Source: Pohlia nutans (lineage: Eukaryota; Streptophyta; Bryopsida; Bryales; Mniaceae). Taken from it: DNA of 64,000 bases. The notes beneath the pieces were generated by a model. The model saw only the letters and a program-made list of their open reading frames with translations. It did no database searches and was not told where the DNA came from. A program made the position numbers and the translations under genes. This document shows positions 1-12,797 of the stretch, in pieces; within the stretch, counting starts at the first letter, position 1, and every line of letters starts with the position of its first letter. The stretch lies in NCBI GenBank assembly GCA_022496805.1, contig CM040092.1, positions 2,115,555 through 2,179,554 on the forward strand, read 5' to 3'.

Positions 1-1370
1 TGAGGCATACAACAACCAACTACTAGCTTCCAAAGTGGATTCCTATTTTTATTGCCAATTAAGGCTAAATATATGTTTTTAAAACCTATCTCTATATTAC
101 TTTTTATTTATACTACACTAATTTATCTTATTAGTGCAAATGATCTACTAATTTTCCAAAGTCAAATCATTTAAAATATATTTAAAATTAGTGTGGATGG
201 AAAAGAAGGTATCATGTACATTGTGAACAATTTCAATGTCAACTCTACATTCAAAATAAATAAATCAACTCCCACCCTGTCCTAGAGGATTTAGAGCATG
301 ATTTCATGTAAAACCGTATTTTCCCACATTTCCATTTCAATGCGGGGATCAGCATAATATAACTTGTTTTTATGCTTGTCATAGTAAGTTGGGTTAGGAT
401 GGGAGTCACCTGTGGGGAGGTTTTTAGATGTTGCATAAAATGCTTTAAGAATTAGGGTCCATGTCATAGCACCAGTAACTCCATCATGATGTTTTCTTTC
501 TCTCTGGCACAACCATCCAGATTACTTATTATTTTTGTACTGTACAGAACAGAACAAAGCGTGCTTGCGTCCATGGATGTTTGCACATTTCACAAGTAGA
601 TTGTGGGAATTTTAATCTAAGGTGGAGGCACCTGAAACTGGAACTGTAACTGGAATATTTTGAAATCAAATTGGGACTATTTTTTACTAATAGATTCATA
701 AGATTCATGAATAAAAGTGGATTATAAAAGAATCAAATCAATGTAAATGTAATTTATATGAATTTTGGAAGTGAAAAGTTGATCAATCCCCATTTATGCC
801 ATATAGGTGATGGTTTATTCAACACAAAAGCATCGTGAATTGTATCCTACATGCCCCAATTTTGCCCATTTGTAAACCTTGACCAAGAACAAAGGTAACA
901 ATATTTGACGGAGGGGACTCTAAATTGTAACATGTTCAGCTCAATCTCGTCATGATACCGAAGATACCTTTCCTAGTCCATCTAACACCAAAGCCTTTCA
1001 AGTGGTTGGTTTCAAGATCTTTGGAGATTACAAGTGGTCCGATTTAGATATCTTGGATAGTGTTAGCCAACCAATCTTTTTATTTTTCCATTCGTAAAGC
1101 AACACGCACCTTGGCACGTAAGGAAAACATGAATAGATATCCATGAAATTATATATTATAAGTCACTTTCATCAAAATAGTAATAGTTTTAATACTTTCA
1201 AAAAATAAATAAAGAGTTTGATGATTTCATCCACATTTTTTACCAATTTTTTCTGGTGAAAAAGTAGCCACTCCTAAAATGAGGTGAGATTGTGGCGAAA
1301 GTTCACCAATTTTTTTTGGATGGTGGTAGCTGGGGCACCTATGGGATGAGAATGAGAGGTGGGCGGTTTA
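1..1370. other. Intergenic AT-rich DNA, no gene recognised
   Basis: AT-rich sequence with only short chance reading frames on both strands. I see no exon-like block, no RNA gene and no complete transposon ends here. Confidence 0.6.
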
Positions 1371-1683
1371 GAGCATAACCCATGCACGCTAAAGTCGACT
1401 CACTAAAATTATTCATCTACATTTGAAGGGCCCTAACTTACACTCTCCCACCCTCAAACGCCCCTCAAACACCAAAAGTGCCTCAAACACCAAAAGTGCA
1501 TCAAATAATCAATGGACCAATCATGAGTTGAATGTGAGATATAGTAAACTAAACTTAGATTTGAAGGGCCATTTCTTGACACGCTACCATTGAGGGTCAA
1601 GACGCATTTTTGAAGGGCCCTTATCATTTTTCATCTAGTTATTATGTGTGTCACATTCTTTGAGGGCATGGGTGCAGATGCTC
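1371..1683. mobile_element. Tourist-like MITE (GAGCAT family), copy 1
   Basis: A 313-bp element with imperfect inverted ends: GAGCATAACCCATGC at the left and GGGTGCAGATGCTC at the right. Its interior matches three other copies at 40,234, 43,978 and 50,229. Those have a TAA or TTA duplication at both ends, as expected of PIF/Harbinger (Tourist) elements. Here TTA is kept only on the left, so this copy is older or damaged. It is non-autonomous and has no coding capacity. Confidence 0.75.
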
Positions 1684-1730
1684 CACCTCAACTTTATATT
1701 AGGTCATTAAACATGGAGTTGTAATTGTCT

Positions 1731-1760
1731 GTATGTATGTATGTATGTATGTATGTATGT
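1731..1760. repeat. (GTAT)n microsatellite
   Basis: About seven to eight uninterrupted GTAT units immediately downstream of the MITE. Confidence 0.95.
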
Positions 1761-2663
1761 ACTGGGAGAAGAAGAGGGAAAACTCAATCTATCTGTATCC
1801 GCCTGTCTATTACGGGTTGGTCAGTGGCTTTCCCTCTTGGATTGCGCCAACTTACTTGATTCCCGAGCTTTCAGACATAAGTGAAAGGCTGATCGGAAAT
1901 GTTCCCCCTTGTTAGGGGAAGAGGAGTACTGTTTCTTCCCTCTGCATCCCAAGAGAAAACAAAAACCAAAACAATGTTCATTATGGGACATACGGAACAC
2001 TCATTCAATGATAATGAATAGCGTACTACTACAAGACTAGTCGGTCAGCATCTAGGCCGGGCATATTGAATTTTTTAAATTTTTGTTTTGTTTTTTCTTC
2101 ATTTGCAAAGAAATGGTCCCCAGGAGGCCTGCCCCAGTAGAACCCAAAGGCAGCGAGGTGGCAAGCTCACAGTGATGGGCGGGAACACCGAAGCCCTGGA
2201 TATGTGGATGGATGAATCTTGGAGGGCCCAGATGGATGAGAGAACCCATGAGACCAGGTCAGAAGAGGTCCAGCCGTTGATCAATCGGTGGATGAATTGA
2301 GAGATGGATGAATATGCGGATGAATGGTCGGATGAAAACGACAAAAGAAACCTTCTTGTCGTTATGCACAAGAGGAAGAGAGGGGGAACACTGGAAACGT
2401 GAACAGGGACTCACGGAAATGGGTCCCGCGATTTATATTTGGGGAAAATTCTCCCCGCTGACCCAGTTTTGGCATATCTATAATTATTCTATAATTATCA
2501 TTCAACACAACCAGGAGAGTCATCCGTAGCAATTGATGATGATTTTTTTAATGTTTTTAATTATTTTATTTTATGTTCCGATTTTGCTAGATAACTAACC
2601 CCTAAGAACGAAAAAACGTTATGAGGTTTTTTCTATTTCTTTTTTTAAGAGCATATGATTTGT
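1761..2663. other. Intergenic DNA with a GC-richer, GGATGAAT-rich patch
   Basis: From about 2,110 to 2,350 the sequence is GC-richer than its surroundings and contains many imperfect GGATGAAT/GATGGATG repeats, which open short reading frames on both strands. I recognise no protein and treat it as non-coding repeat-derived DNA. Confidence 0.4.
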
Positions 2664-2781
2664 CACTAGTAGAAAAGGTGGCACTCCCGAGGGAGATGAC
2701 CAGCCAAGTAGTGCCCAATTCCACGCATGTATAGTGATTTGTTTGGGCATCTCCCTAGGAGCGCCACCTTTTCTACTAGTG
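2664..2781. mobile_element. CACTA-type MITE (CACTAGTAG ends)
   Basis: A 118-bp hairpin element. It starts CACTAGTAGAAAAGGTGGC, ends with the reverse complement, and is flanked by the 3-bp duplication TGT. A CACTA terminus and 3-bp target duplications are diagnostic of the CACTA (En/Spm) superfamily. Non-autonomous. Confidence 0.9.
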
Positions 2782-3776
2782 TGTGGGCTTCATATCAAAA
2801 GTTAATTCATGTTTTGTGATTGTAAATTTCTTTGAGTGAGGCCTTTAGGTAGGGCCCAAATTCTTTCAAGTGGGCCTCCCAATTTCTCCAAGTGGAGGTA
2901 CCAAATTCCAATTTTAAAAAATTGATCATAGGATGTTCAAAATGGAAGAACCATAAAATTGAACTTCCTCAAGTTTATATTCTAAATAAAAGTTACTTTT
3001 AAACTCTCTAAAACGTCTTGTTCTAAGGGCGCTTTCACATGGATGTAGTCGCATTGAGTTGGCTTTAATATCATTAGTCAACGCCAAAAGTAGCCTACTG
3101 CAAAGTCTCATTTGCTACAATAGGCCACGACATGTTGGCAATTGACGTGAATAGCTTTCAATGAAGTTTGAATTCCAACCGGTGTTGCGTAGAAGCGACC
3201 TTCAACTCTAACCAATGAAATCTTATACTTTTCTATGTTTTTCTCTTTGATTCTTTCTTTCCAATTAGAGTTCATCGGCTGCATAGGCTGCATATTCCGC
3301 AATAAGAAGAAGAAGCTTCACGGTGGGCATTACAATGTGGTAGCATTCAAGGTTTTCAACGAGTAAACTTTTTTACGTGTACCTACATATACTTTTGATA
3401 GCCTTTGGCTACCTACGTCATGGGTGTCATAGCCTATCATGTGAAAGGGCGCTAACTCATGCGCTAAGAACATCCGCACCCATGTTAAAAAATCTCATCG
3501 ATACTAAGAGATTTGGTGGTGATGGATTTCAAGAGCAAGCCATTTGTTTAGGACATCCATGCAGCGTACGTAGGTACTACACAAATTTGACTTTCAAATG
3601 AGATTTCAAAACTAAATATTTGTAGCTTACTTTGCAACAATTTAGTGTCAGTCCACAAAACCTCAAAACTAGAAGAACTTTTTGACATTCATTTTGAGAT
3701 AATATTTGTTTTATCAACATGAGAATTGAATATACACTTCTCATTGAATAAAACTAAAAATGTTTCCAAAATAACA
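2782..3776. other. Intergenic DNA with a partial inverted repeat
   Basis: No gene is seen. An imperfect inverted pair built on GGGCGCTTTCACATG (about 3,028 and 3,437) and a lone MITE-like end GAACATCCGCACCCATG after TAA (about 3,468) suggest remnants of Tourist-like elements. Confidence 0.4.
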
Positions 3777-3780
3777 TTAA

Positions 3781-4586
3781 CCCCTCTGCGTCCCTAGCTT
3801 TTTTGGGCTTAAAATCATCATTGCTTTTGATGTGTTATAGGTCTAAATGTAAGTGAGGTATAGGAATCTCAACCGTACAATCTTGTAATATACATGTTGT
3901 AGATCATGTGGATCAAATTTGGAGTCATTTGGCCATATTGATTGCAAGATCGTAGTGTTTTAGTGTAAAAAAAGGATGCTAAAATTTTCCTAGCAACACA
4001 GTTAGAGGTGAAATTAGTTTTCAAAATTACTCAAATGAAAAAACTTTCAACTATAAAGTAGATCGAACTCATCATATAAACACATTGGTACAAAAAAAAA
4101 CTCATGAATTTTTTTTAATGTGCCCTAAAATGGCCTTGCATTGTCAAAAAGTAGCCCGAAAAGTGACCGATTTGACCCAAAAAACAAAAGTGTTCAACTA
4201 GACCCGTACACTAAAATGACTCCCAAACATTCAAAACAACATGGATTGACATGAAAATTTTACCATGATAACTAGACTTCAAGGGGAATCCAACCCAATA
4301 TTTTTTTTATTGAAAACAAACATGGAATGAAGGAGATACAAGCCCCCAAAGTTGCAGCCATCAAAATGCACAAAAACTGTTAAAAAAAAAAGACCCCTAC
4401 TTTCAAATGATCACCAAAATTTCAATACATCTCGGATTGATCTGAAATTTTTACCACTCATTCCATACATCATGAGAGGTTTATATATATATATATATAT
4501 ATATATTTTTTTAATTCATTGAAATCGGACACTTTTTGAATGTACACCAAAAAAGTCCTAAATATGGACGTCGGGATGGTTAGGGG
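3781..4586. mobile_element. TTAA-flanked element (piggyBac-like ends)
   Basis: An 806-bp element bounded by TTAA on both sides (3,777-3,780 and 4,587-4,590). The left end reads CCCCTCTGCGTCC and the right end in reverse complement CCCCTAACCATCC. It contains an (AT)n run near 4,482-4,506 and no coding frame. It shares its target site and CCCCT ends with more than ten other elements in the window. Confidence 0.65.
4482..4506. repeat. (AT)n microsatellite
   Basis: A run of about twelve AT dinucleotides inside the TTAA-flanked element. Confidence 0.95.
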
Positions 4587-4590
4587 TTAA

Positions 4591-5443
4591 AACATTGGAT
4601 TGGAGACCATCTCAAATTGTTTTAAGAGAAGAGTCAATTGATAGTCTCTAACTCCTCTAATTTTAATTTTATTAAGTTTTATTCAAAAATTCAAAATTTT
4701 CAATTTGTAGTGACCATTTATCTTTTTAGAGCAAGCACTCCGTAACTTTCTTGTTAAGCTATATGCAATAAGAATTGTTAAAAAAAATTAAATGTATTTT
4801 CCATTTTAAAAAAAAAAAAAACAATATACAAAACAATGACAAAAGGAAAACAAATTCAAGGAGGTACATTAGAGTTAACCGAAAAGAGAAGAAAACTCAT
4901 GTTAAGTGAGGTGAGTTGAAGGTCAGTCAAACACAATCGAGTTGACTGGCATGGTTTCCATTTAATCTGAAAATAGAGAACATGTTGAACTAGTTTTGTC
5001 GCTCAGTCACTCGCTCCTTTCCTTTTCTGGGTCCGCTCCTGCGCATGCATGTGGTCCCCGCGCATGGAGGAGTTTGATCACCTCTTTATTTTTACACAGA
5101 AAGTTTGCCGGATTCCCTCCACAAATCTCTGAATCAGTGCAAGAGGGTCCAATTTTGGGTGGCCTCATCTCCGAAGTAAGAGGAAAACATGAGTTTTGAA
5201 GCGGTCTTTTGATTTCGGTTACTCTCTGAAACAACTTGACTTTCAATTTCCATAATTTTCGAGGGTCATAACTCATGTTTTGATTTCAGTTAACTCTATT
5301 GTGAAGCAACTACTTTAGTTGAATTCATGAACATATGACATACTAATCTATACATAGATTGTTGTATTCTCATCATTTGATGCAGTATAGATATGATTAT
5401 GTTGAGGAAGAGGGGATCCAAGAATATCACTTGCTACTTGCTA
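4591..5443. other. Intergenic DNA, nothing recognised
   Basis: AT-rich, with a poly(A) tract near 4,807. Short overlapping reading frames near 5,000-5,280 occur on both strands and resemble no family I know. Confidence 0.5.
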
Positions 5444-5524
5444 TTCCCTCTGTCTCATAAAAAGACCATGAAAACTACTCTGCAGCAGAGTAATTTTCAT
5501 GGTCTTTTTATGGGACAAAGGGAG
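5444..5524. mobile_element. Stowaway-like MITE
   Basis: An 81-bp near-perfect palindrome. It begins TTCCCTCTGTCTCATAAAAA, ends in TTTTTATGGGACAAAGGGAG, and is flanked by TA on each side. TA duplications and CTCCCTCYGTCYC-type ends are typical of Stowaway (Tc1/mariner) MITEs. Confidence 0.88.
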
Positions 5525-5580
5525 TATCGATATTCAATGAGCATTGGGCACGGTGGAACTTTAAAGGAACACCTATTTGA

Positions 5581-5711
5581 CACTAGTAGAAATCTTGTAT
5601 GCTTAGATTCGAGAAAAGACTCGCAAGAAGGCACCACATGACGAACTAGACCAGTTGTGGGTCTTTTTGGGCATGCTTCTTTGGTTTAAGCAACCAAAGT
5701 TTCTACTAGTG
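5581..5711. mobile_element. CACTA-type MITE (CACTAGTAG ends)
   Basis: A 131-bp element with CACTAGTAGAAA at the left, TTTCTACTAGTG at the right, and a TGA duplication on each side. Same superfamily as the elements at 2,664 and 15,461, but with an unrelated interior. Confidence 0.9.
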
Positions 5712-5724
5712 TGAATTTGATGAA

Positions 5725-6310
5725 CCCCTACAGGTCCAACCATGCATTTTTTGCATGATGTACATAAACAAACTTTGTTTTCTCATCCGTCATGTATTTT
5801 ATGCATTGTGGATATTTTAATCTGGATCTTTTACTGTAGATTTTATGGAAAGTTAGTATCATGTACATGGGAACCAATTAGAAAGGGGATGACTTGTGAA
5901 AATTTTATGCTTCATTTCATGTTGAAGTGATTCACCAAAAATTTCTAAGATCTTAGTTCAAAAGTGCTCTTGAAAAGTTGAGCTCATAAAATTAAGCAAC
6001 CAAAAAATCCCCAAAAATCAATGCACTTAGAGTATTACATTTCATTCCATCACAACAAATTTCCTCTACAGATTGTCAATATCTTATTCATGACCAAATT
6101 ACAAAAGAATTTTCAAATTTAATTCTCAATTTTACACAAAATAATGGTGATACCAGTAGCAGTCATAGATCTGACCGTATGGATAAAATCTAAAATTCAT
6201 AATGTATAACTTTTATTCATACATCAAGTTCAAAATATTCCTCTTAGTTGCATTTTATAATGCATTTTTTCAATTCTCCAAATCTAAAGAGGAATGAGGA
6301 CCTTTAAGAG
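5725..6310. mobile_element. TTAA-flanked element, family A
   Basis: A 586-bp copy of family A, also present at 10,523, 42,608, 44,308, 51,711 and 58,202. The left flank has decayed to TGAA; the right flank is TTAA. It keeps the uninterrupted internal site AAAATTAAGCAACC (about 5,988), which is the empty site used to interpret the insertion inside the copy at 42,608. Confidence 0.75.
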
Positions 6311-6314
6311 TTAA

Positions 6315-9300
6315 AGTTATTAAAACTACCTTCAACAAACTCTTATAATAAAACTACCTCCAACATACTATTTGTTCACGATGATCTAAGAGCCAATCTT
6401 ACTCTTATTGAAGATAGTTTTAGGGCAAATGTTACTCTTGTTTTTCCCTTGCTACCTAGCGAATGCTGAAAAGCAACATCATAGGCCGCCATCTTATTGC
6501 AAAATTATTTTGGGTTTATTAATGAGAGAATTTTTGTTTGGTTGTAGAGTAAGGGCCTCCGTCCATGTATCGGTGGGGGTCTTGGAAAGCTGTACTAGGC
6601 ACCGATTTACAAAAGCAACTTCCATCCGCAATTTAGGATGTATGCTTGGATTAAAATTAGCTAAAATGTGGAAACCAGCCAATCATTGAAGCTACCGATG
6701 CCATATTAAAATGGGTGAACCCAAGAGTTTAGTTTCAATTCTTACAAACAACGGTGGACCATCCGTAGTTCTTGACACTTGGATTCTTGTCTTCTAGCGG
6801 CTTCCACCTGCCCGATCCTCTCACATGGAAGCCTGCCCTAATTCCATTTGTGGGTGTGCATGCTCGGTAGTACAAAATGACATGAGGCTGAGCTGGAGCT
6901 TAGATTTATAATTTGCTTTATGAAAAATGTAACAGAGAGTATGTACAAACTCAGGGCCTGTAAGCCAAAGCCAGTTACAGACAGAGACCTAGATTCCCAG
7001 GTGCTGAATGCACTCATTCATGTAATCAAATTTACTGTATGGTCAAGTTCTAGGCTAGGTGGGCAATCTACCGTAGTCAGTCGTCATGATGGACAAAAAG
7101 AAATTATAAAAAGAGAAACCCAAATGTTTAGGAAATTATTCTCTCAAAAAAATTTATATTTTGTTTGATGAAAAGGAGAATCTTGGAGAATATTCATATA
7201 ATTTGGCATTTTTTGAAAAGGAACTTTCCAAAATAAATTTACAAAATTTGCATCATAATGGGAAGCTTTGTATCTCTACTCAACCCAAAGATGCTTGGCT
7301 AGATACTTATGATACTTATGCAATGTATGCATTTATTTACTATTCAGTCGAACGAAGTGTGATTTCTCCAAAAAAATGGCCAAGTGAATCATAGTGAAAG
7401 AAGTTTAGTATAGAAGGTTTCAGTTTGCTCAGTGAAAAGGTCCCTAAAAGTGCTCAAAGTAATAGGGGTACCAAACAAGCCTCTTAAGAATGTTATGTGA
7501 CATGTCGATCATAAGGGCCAGGTATGGTATTTGATGACAATTCTTGCAATAGGTGACATCCATTGTGCTAAATATTGTAGATGGAGGGCAAAGATAGCAA
7601 AAAAAAACATTTTTCAAATAATCACCAAAGTTTTGGAGAAGTTGTTTTTGAATTTTTTTGTATGGTGAAAACATTCTCTTCAAGAATATTCTATCTAAAA
7701 AAAATAGTTTTGAAAAAAGTTAAATATTTGGTATAGATGTATGACTCTACCCTTCACCTACGATACATGTATTTCAATTGTCATGAATAAATAAAATCAC
7801 GAGACTAATAACATCCAATTCCCTATTTTTGCACTTGGCCATATAATCATGCACTTGGCTTTCAGGCGCACTAAAAATTCAAACCGGTAGAAATGCATGA
7901 AAATTTTGGCCAATTTTTTTCTTCCACAGATTTCGTTGGAAAAAGGATAATTTGGAAATTGTCAAGTCATTTTTTTTGAAAAAGTTATTACTTGTGCTTT
8001 GAATATTTTCTAATTGAATTTTATATGGAACAAAACTCTCCTTTGAAAATGATCTTGACACATAGTATATTAGAAAATACAAGAGGTTAGAGTTCTCAAA
8101 CAACAGGTTAAGTACACATCTTACAAAACCATATAAAAATATTGAAAGCAATTGGAAGTAGGCCACAAATAGACGAATATGTTTTAAATATGCATTTTAG
8201 TATATAAAAACACTTTACTTGTTTACAATTTATAAGAAACTTTTAAATCAATACATTGACAACTAAACTAGAAAATAACATACTTTACATTAATGTACTC
8301 ATCTACTCTAGTAAGCATCTAGCAACCTCTTGTCACCCATGCCTTCAATCTGCATTGTAACATAATCAAGTATGTGCAACTTTGCTTCATTTGGAATAGT
8401 GATTTGCTTCATCTACACGTAATCATATAGCGCCATTGTTGCATTTGTCGATTCCTCCCTCCAAATAGCAACTCCACCATGACATTTAGTTACTGTGTTA
8501 TCAAAATAGATTGTCCAACCTCTTAGAGCAAACTCGTCAGAACAACGAGCCAAGGGATTCACTCCCCTAAACAAAATCCATGAAATTCCACATCAACAAC
8601 ATCGTTGTCAACTCCAACGGGGCTTCCAAATGCACTAAGAAAAGGAGGAAAAAGAATGTGCAACCATGCACACTCAACCATCTGCACAAAAAATAAAACC
8701 AAAAAAATCATTAAACATCTATCTATCTCTTTGTCTATTTAGATATATATATGTATATATATATACTTTTTGCGGGTCGCTAATGATACATAGCTGCCCC
8801 TTTGTTTTCTTCCTTTCGTAAAGAAAACATGCATAGGTTCTTTCATACCCTCTCATAGCCGCGTCAAAAGTATATAAGGCGGCAATGGGAGAATGGGAGA
8901 ATATATATATACATTCTTTTGAGGAGTCGATTGAAGTGAGGACGAAAGAAGGTCCGCGAGCGCGGACCCTAGGCCCCGGAAAACCCGATTTTTTCTTTAA
9001 AAAATTAAATTTCATTTATTTATTTATTTATTTATTTTTGGGCGTGGCGGAAGGGCTGAGGGTACGCAGTACGGTGACGGAGGACATATACCTCAAAAAA
9101 AGTAATAAATAATAAATAAAAATAATGGCGTGGCGGAGGGGTTGAAGGTACGTGGCATTTGAATGTTGTTTTGAAGGATGGAGGAAGGAGCCATGCACCC
9201 TTATGTACTATTTAACACACAAAAAAAAAATTAGAAAAAGGATAATAAGAAAAAACATTCATGTCTTCTCCCATACACTATGGCAGCAATATTATAGTGT

Positions 9301-9819
9301 CTTAATCTATTCATAATTTGTAATAGTTTTTAAATAGTCAATCTTGCAATTTTAAAAATAAAATAAATTCAAATATTTTTTATGAAAATTTTGAAATATT
9401 AGTGTTTTATTGCAATACACTACAAGTTTCAACAAAGAAAGAAATCGATGTTTTTTCGTTAGTTCTTTTGATAAATTTTCTTTCTTTAGTATAATTAAGT
9501 CCCAAAATGATTGCAATTGGTCAAGTGCAAAATAGGGAATTGGGTGTTTAATATGGATCCCACAATTAATAGACGAAGAAAGTAGTGAAGGTAATGAACC
9601 TATAATCACTTTTGTTTGGAATTGCATCCTTGGCCAAAATCTAGTCAACCCCCTATACGTCCTATAGGCCCTCTTTTACCATGATTTTTTTGTGTATAAT
9701 CATGTGATTACGGTTGTATTTCATAACACCAACATATTAAAGTACACTATTGTCTTTGAATATAGAACAACATATTTGTGTACGTTGTTATATTTGAACA
9801 CATAAGAATGAAAATATAT

Positions 9820-9875
<56 letters not shown>

Positions 9876-10263
9876 TACATATATGAAGCCCTAGAAACGT
9901 TTAGGGCTTAGTCTTAGTGTCGAATTATGATGCACTTGTGTTCCAACGCTTTCATGATTTATAACTTATTCATATAGTGACCAAAAAACGCATACCAAAG
10001 TGCATTGGAATCCTTTTTAACTAGTGAAAAGTTTAATTCAAATGATTTTGATTTATTCTTAGTAATTGTGTTTTAGTAATTGAAGTAAAATATATGATTT
10101 AAGCCTGGATTGAAGGTGGAGTGATCTATAACTGTTTCTACAAGTGAGTGGAATTGGAACTTTTAAAATGAATTTGTGGAACATCTTGTATTAAAAATAC
10201 CGCTTGTATGTCACAAGTGGGATATAACCATCTTTTCCTGTGTAAAATTCATAAAAATTATTA
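6315..10263. other. Four kilobases of AT-rich intergenic DNA
   Basis: No gene is recognised; open frames are short, AT-driven and unlike any family I know. Landmarks are an 18-bp GC palindrome GGTCCGCGAGCGCGGACC (8,951-8,968), an (ATTT)n run (about 9,013-9,038), a short duplicated GC-rich phrase (GGCGTGGCGGA, about 9,041 and 9,127), and the long (TA)n run listed separately. Confidence 0.5.
9823..9868. repeat. (TA)n microsatellite
   Basis: About 23 AT/TA dinucleotides, followed by interrupted ATATAC units. Confidence 0.95.
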
Positions 10264-10414
10264 CACTAGTAGGAATTAGGTCCTTTTAAATTGATCATTT
10301 GTGACTTAAATGGTCCCTTGTGACTCAATTCTATAAATAAATAAATAAAAGCGGTTGTTTTGGACTATTTAAATCACAAATGACCAGTTTAAAAGAACCA
10401 AATTCCTACTAGTG
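10264..10414. mobile_element. CACTA-type MITE (CACTAGTAGG family)
   Basis: A 151-bp element with CACTAGTAGGAATTAGGTCC at the left, an inverted right end, and TTA duplicated on both sides. Its interior (TTGTGACTYAAWTGGTCC phrases) matches the copy at 38,895 inside the Mutator-like element, so they form one subfamily. Confidence 0.9.
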
Positions 10415-10522
10415 TTATTGTTACTATTATTTTCATTTTTAGTCATGTTCTTTGTCTAATCACATTTAGAATTTCAACATTATCCAAGCACAATAGCTTG
10501 AATGGGTTGTCTAACCTTTTAA

Positions 10523-11090
10523 CTCCTAAACGTTCTCACCCTTTTCAGATTTGGCAGTTTTCCATAGATGCATTATAAAATGCAACTAAGAGGGATATTT
10601 TCAACTTGACGAATGAATAAAAGTTGTACATTATGAATTTTAGATTCTATCCATACGGTTAGATTTGCAATTGCTATCACCAATATTTGTGTATTCAATT
10701 TCAAACTTAAAATTTAACACTCTTTTGTAATATGATTACGAATAAGATATTGATAATCTAATAGTGAAATTTGTTGTGATGGGTTGAAATGTAATACTCT
10801 AAGTGTAGTGATTTTTGGAGATTTGTTGGTTGCTTAATTTTAGTAGTTGACTTTTTCAAGAGCATTTTTAGACTAAAATCTTCGAAATTTTGGGTGGAAC
10901 ACTACAACATGAAATGAGGCATAAAAATTTCACAAACCATCCCCTTTCTAATCGGATCACACATGCACGGAGCTAACTTCCCATAAAAGTTTCAATAAAA
11001 AATCCACAATGCAAAAAGTGCATGATGGATGAGAAAACAGACTTCAAATCCGTATATCATGCAAAATATGCATGGTTGGGCGGTTAGGGG
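10523..11090. mobile_element. TTAA-flanked element, family A
   Basis: A 568-bp full-length family A copy between TTAA at 10,519-10,522 and 11,091-11,094. The left end is CTCCTAAACGTTCTCACCC and the right end in reverse complement CCCCTAACCGCCCAACC. It lies in the same orientation as the copy at 44,308. It has no coding capacity and ends that are only partly inverted. Confidence 0.8.
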
Positions 11091-11734
11091 TTAAAGACGT
11101 TGAGGCCCTGAAAAGTGTTTTGGCTTCCAAGTTGAAGTTGAAAATGACAATTTTGACATATCTTCCAAAAAGTAACTCCTTCTAAAATTGTTAAAGTCAT
11201 ATGGCCTAGTTGGCATTACTTTCTCCAAAAGTCTCTTCATTCACTCTACCCCTTGGAGCCAGAGTTACTCTTTTTCTTCTTCATGGCATCCATTGGAGTT
11301 GCCCATTCACAAAAAAAAGTCATCATAAAGTGAGATATACACATAAAATACATTTGACCATCAACGAAACTTCGACCATCTATAGATCTATGAGATTTTG
11401 TTCAATCAATCTGTTAATTTTTTCAAAGTGTACTAAACAAACATTCATATTTTTTGTTCTACATTTTCTATTCTTTTTATCCCATCAATCAAATTTAGAT
11501 AAAACAAAAATCTAGTCTTGGAAGCATTTTTTGATGATTTTTTTTGTAAGAATGATTTTTTTTTCTAGCTAGTATGGTCAATCGGGAAGAGAAATCACAT
11601 CTTTGGCTTTATTTGGTGTTGAGTATAAATGTGCTATGACAAATATGACTTAAAAGCGTCAATGTTTATAAAAGCGACCTTATTTATAGCAGTCTGACAA
11701 TTTAAACTCATTTTGAATTTAAAAAGACCGCAGA

Positions 11735-11862
11735 ACTAGTCTATGGTGAGTTGGAGAATAATCTCAAGCAAGGCCCTGTACCGCCATAGGGTGTGGAACT
11801 CGTGACCTCTCCAATGCTAGAAGAGAGTTACCACAAGTTCCTCCAAGCCAAGAGACACGACC
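11735..11862 (-). mobile_element. tRNA-derived SINE-like element
   Basis: Read on the minus strand, there is an A-box-like TTGGCTTGGAGGAACTTGTGG and, about 40 nt later, a B-box-like GGTCACGAGTTCCACACC. Between them lies a tRNA-like stretch (CTCTTCTAGCATTGGAGA). The same unit recurs at 52,318-52,450 and, eroded, near 14,520-14,640. Two spaced Pol III promoter boxes and dispersed copies suggest a SINE; the exact ends are uncertain. Confidence 0.55.
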
Positions 11863-12041
11863 ATGGGGGGACTATTCATGAACAATGCTTGTCAGAAATT
11901 GTAATTATAGAGAACAAACTCCTTTTGAACTCCTTTTTCATTTTTGCATAACTCTAATTTCACAAAAAAATGTAAGTAAAGAGGCAATTTTTTGCTTAAA
12001 ATATATTAAAAAAAGAACCTTAGTTTGTACATGTCCTTTAA

Positions 12042-12793
12042 CTCCTAAGCTCCCAAGAGGCCATTTTTTGGTTGTTGTCTGTTTTTAACGGGTTGCCTGA
12101 AACAACAAAAATACATTTTTGTAAAATTAATAATTATTTTTAAATACTACATCAAGTCCACTTTCTAACAAAATTCCGATTATGTAAATCTGAGTTAAAC
12201 TCCACCGGGGAGGTTTTTCAAAGTAGATCACCTCAACATTGTCTCAGTGTTATAGAATTTGCTATTTGGAGAAAGTGATGATGTTCTCTCCATGAAGTTT
12301 ACAATAGATAAACCAATTTTAACCCTTAATGGTTTTAGGGCATAGTAGATACGTTGCCGTATATTTAACATTTGTTGTAAGTAGAAAGTTCCAAATTGAG
12401 ATCCCAATAGCTTTTAAGACCATGTAGACATGAATTTTAACTTCACTTTTGATATGAAACTCATAGGAGGTGTAGAACCATTCCAAATACAATGAAATAC
12501 GGCTGTGTAATACTGGCCGTAATGGCCAATCTGGACCTTTAAGGGTTAACTAATCACGCTAAATTTTAAACTCTAAAAGGGAAAAATAAAATTTATACAA
12601 TTTTTCAAAGGTTAATGCTTTTAAATTCATTAAAAAAAAAATTTAAGATTTTTTTTGGAAGTTTGGCTATACGAATAATTTGTAAAGATGGTGCCCTACA
12701 TTTTGTCTATTGAACCAAACTTTATCATACATACGGGAGGCACATGTTATAACACATCTATGTTTTGTCCAATACCCCTCAAGCTTGTAGGGG
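12042..12793. mobile_element. TTAA-flanked element, family B, with an insertion
   Basis: A family B copy (reverse orientation relative to 42,875) between TTAA at 12,038-12,041 and 12,794-12,797. Its 752-bp length exceeds the 524 bp of the intact copy because a second element (12,323-12,545) sits inside it. Confidence 0.75.
12323..12545. mobile_element. Small TTAA element nested in family B
   Basis: A 223-bp element starting CCCTTAATGG and ending CCTTTAAGGG, with TTAA at 12,319-12,322 and 12,546-12,549. The family B copies at 42,220 and 42,875 have a single TTAA at the matching position (AACTTTAACC in the same orientation). So this insertion duplicated TTAA. Confidence 0.8.
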
Positions 12794-12797
12794 TTAA

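Noticed and set aside
114..136. Short CACTAATTT palindrome as a CACTA element
   Set aside because: Only about 21 bp long with no interior or consistent duplication.
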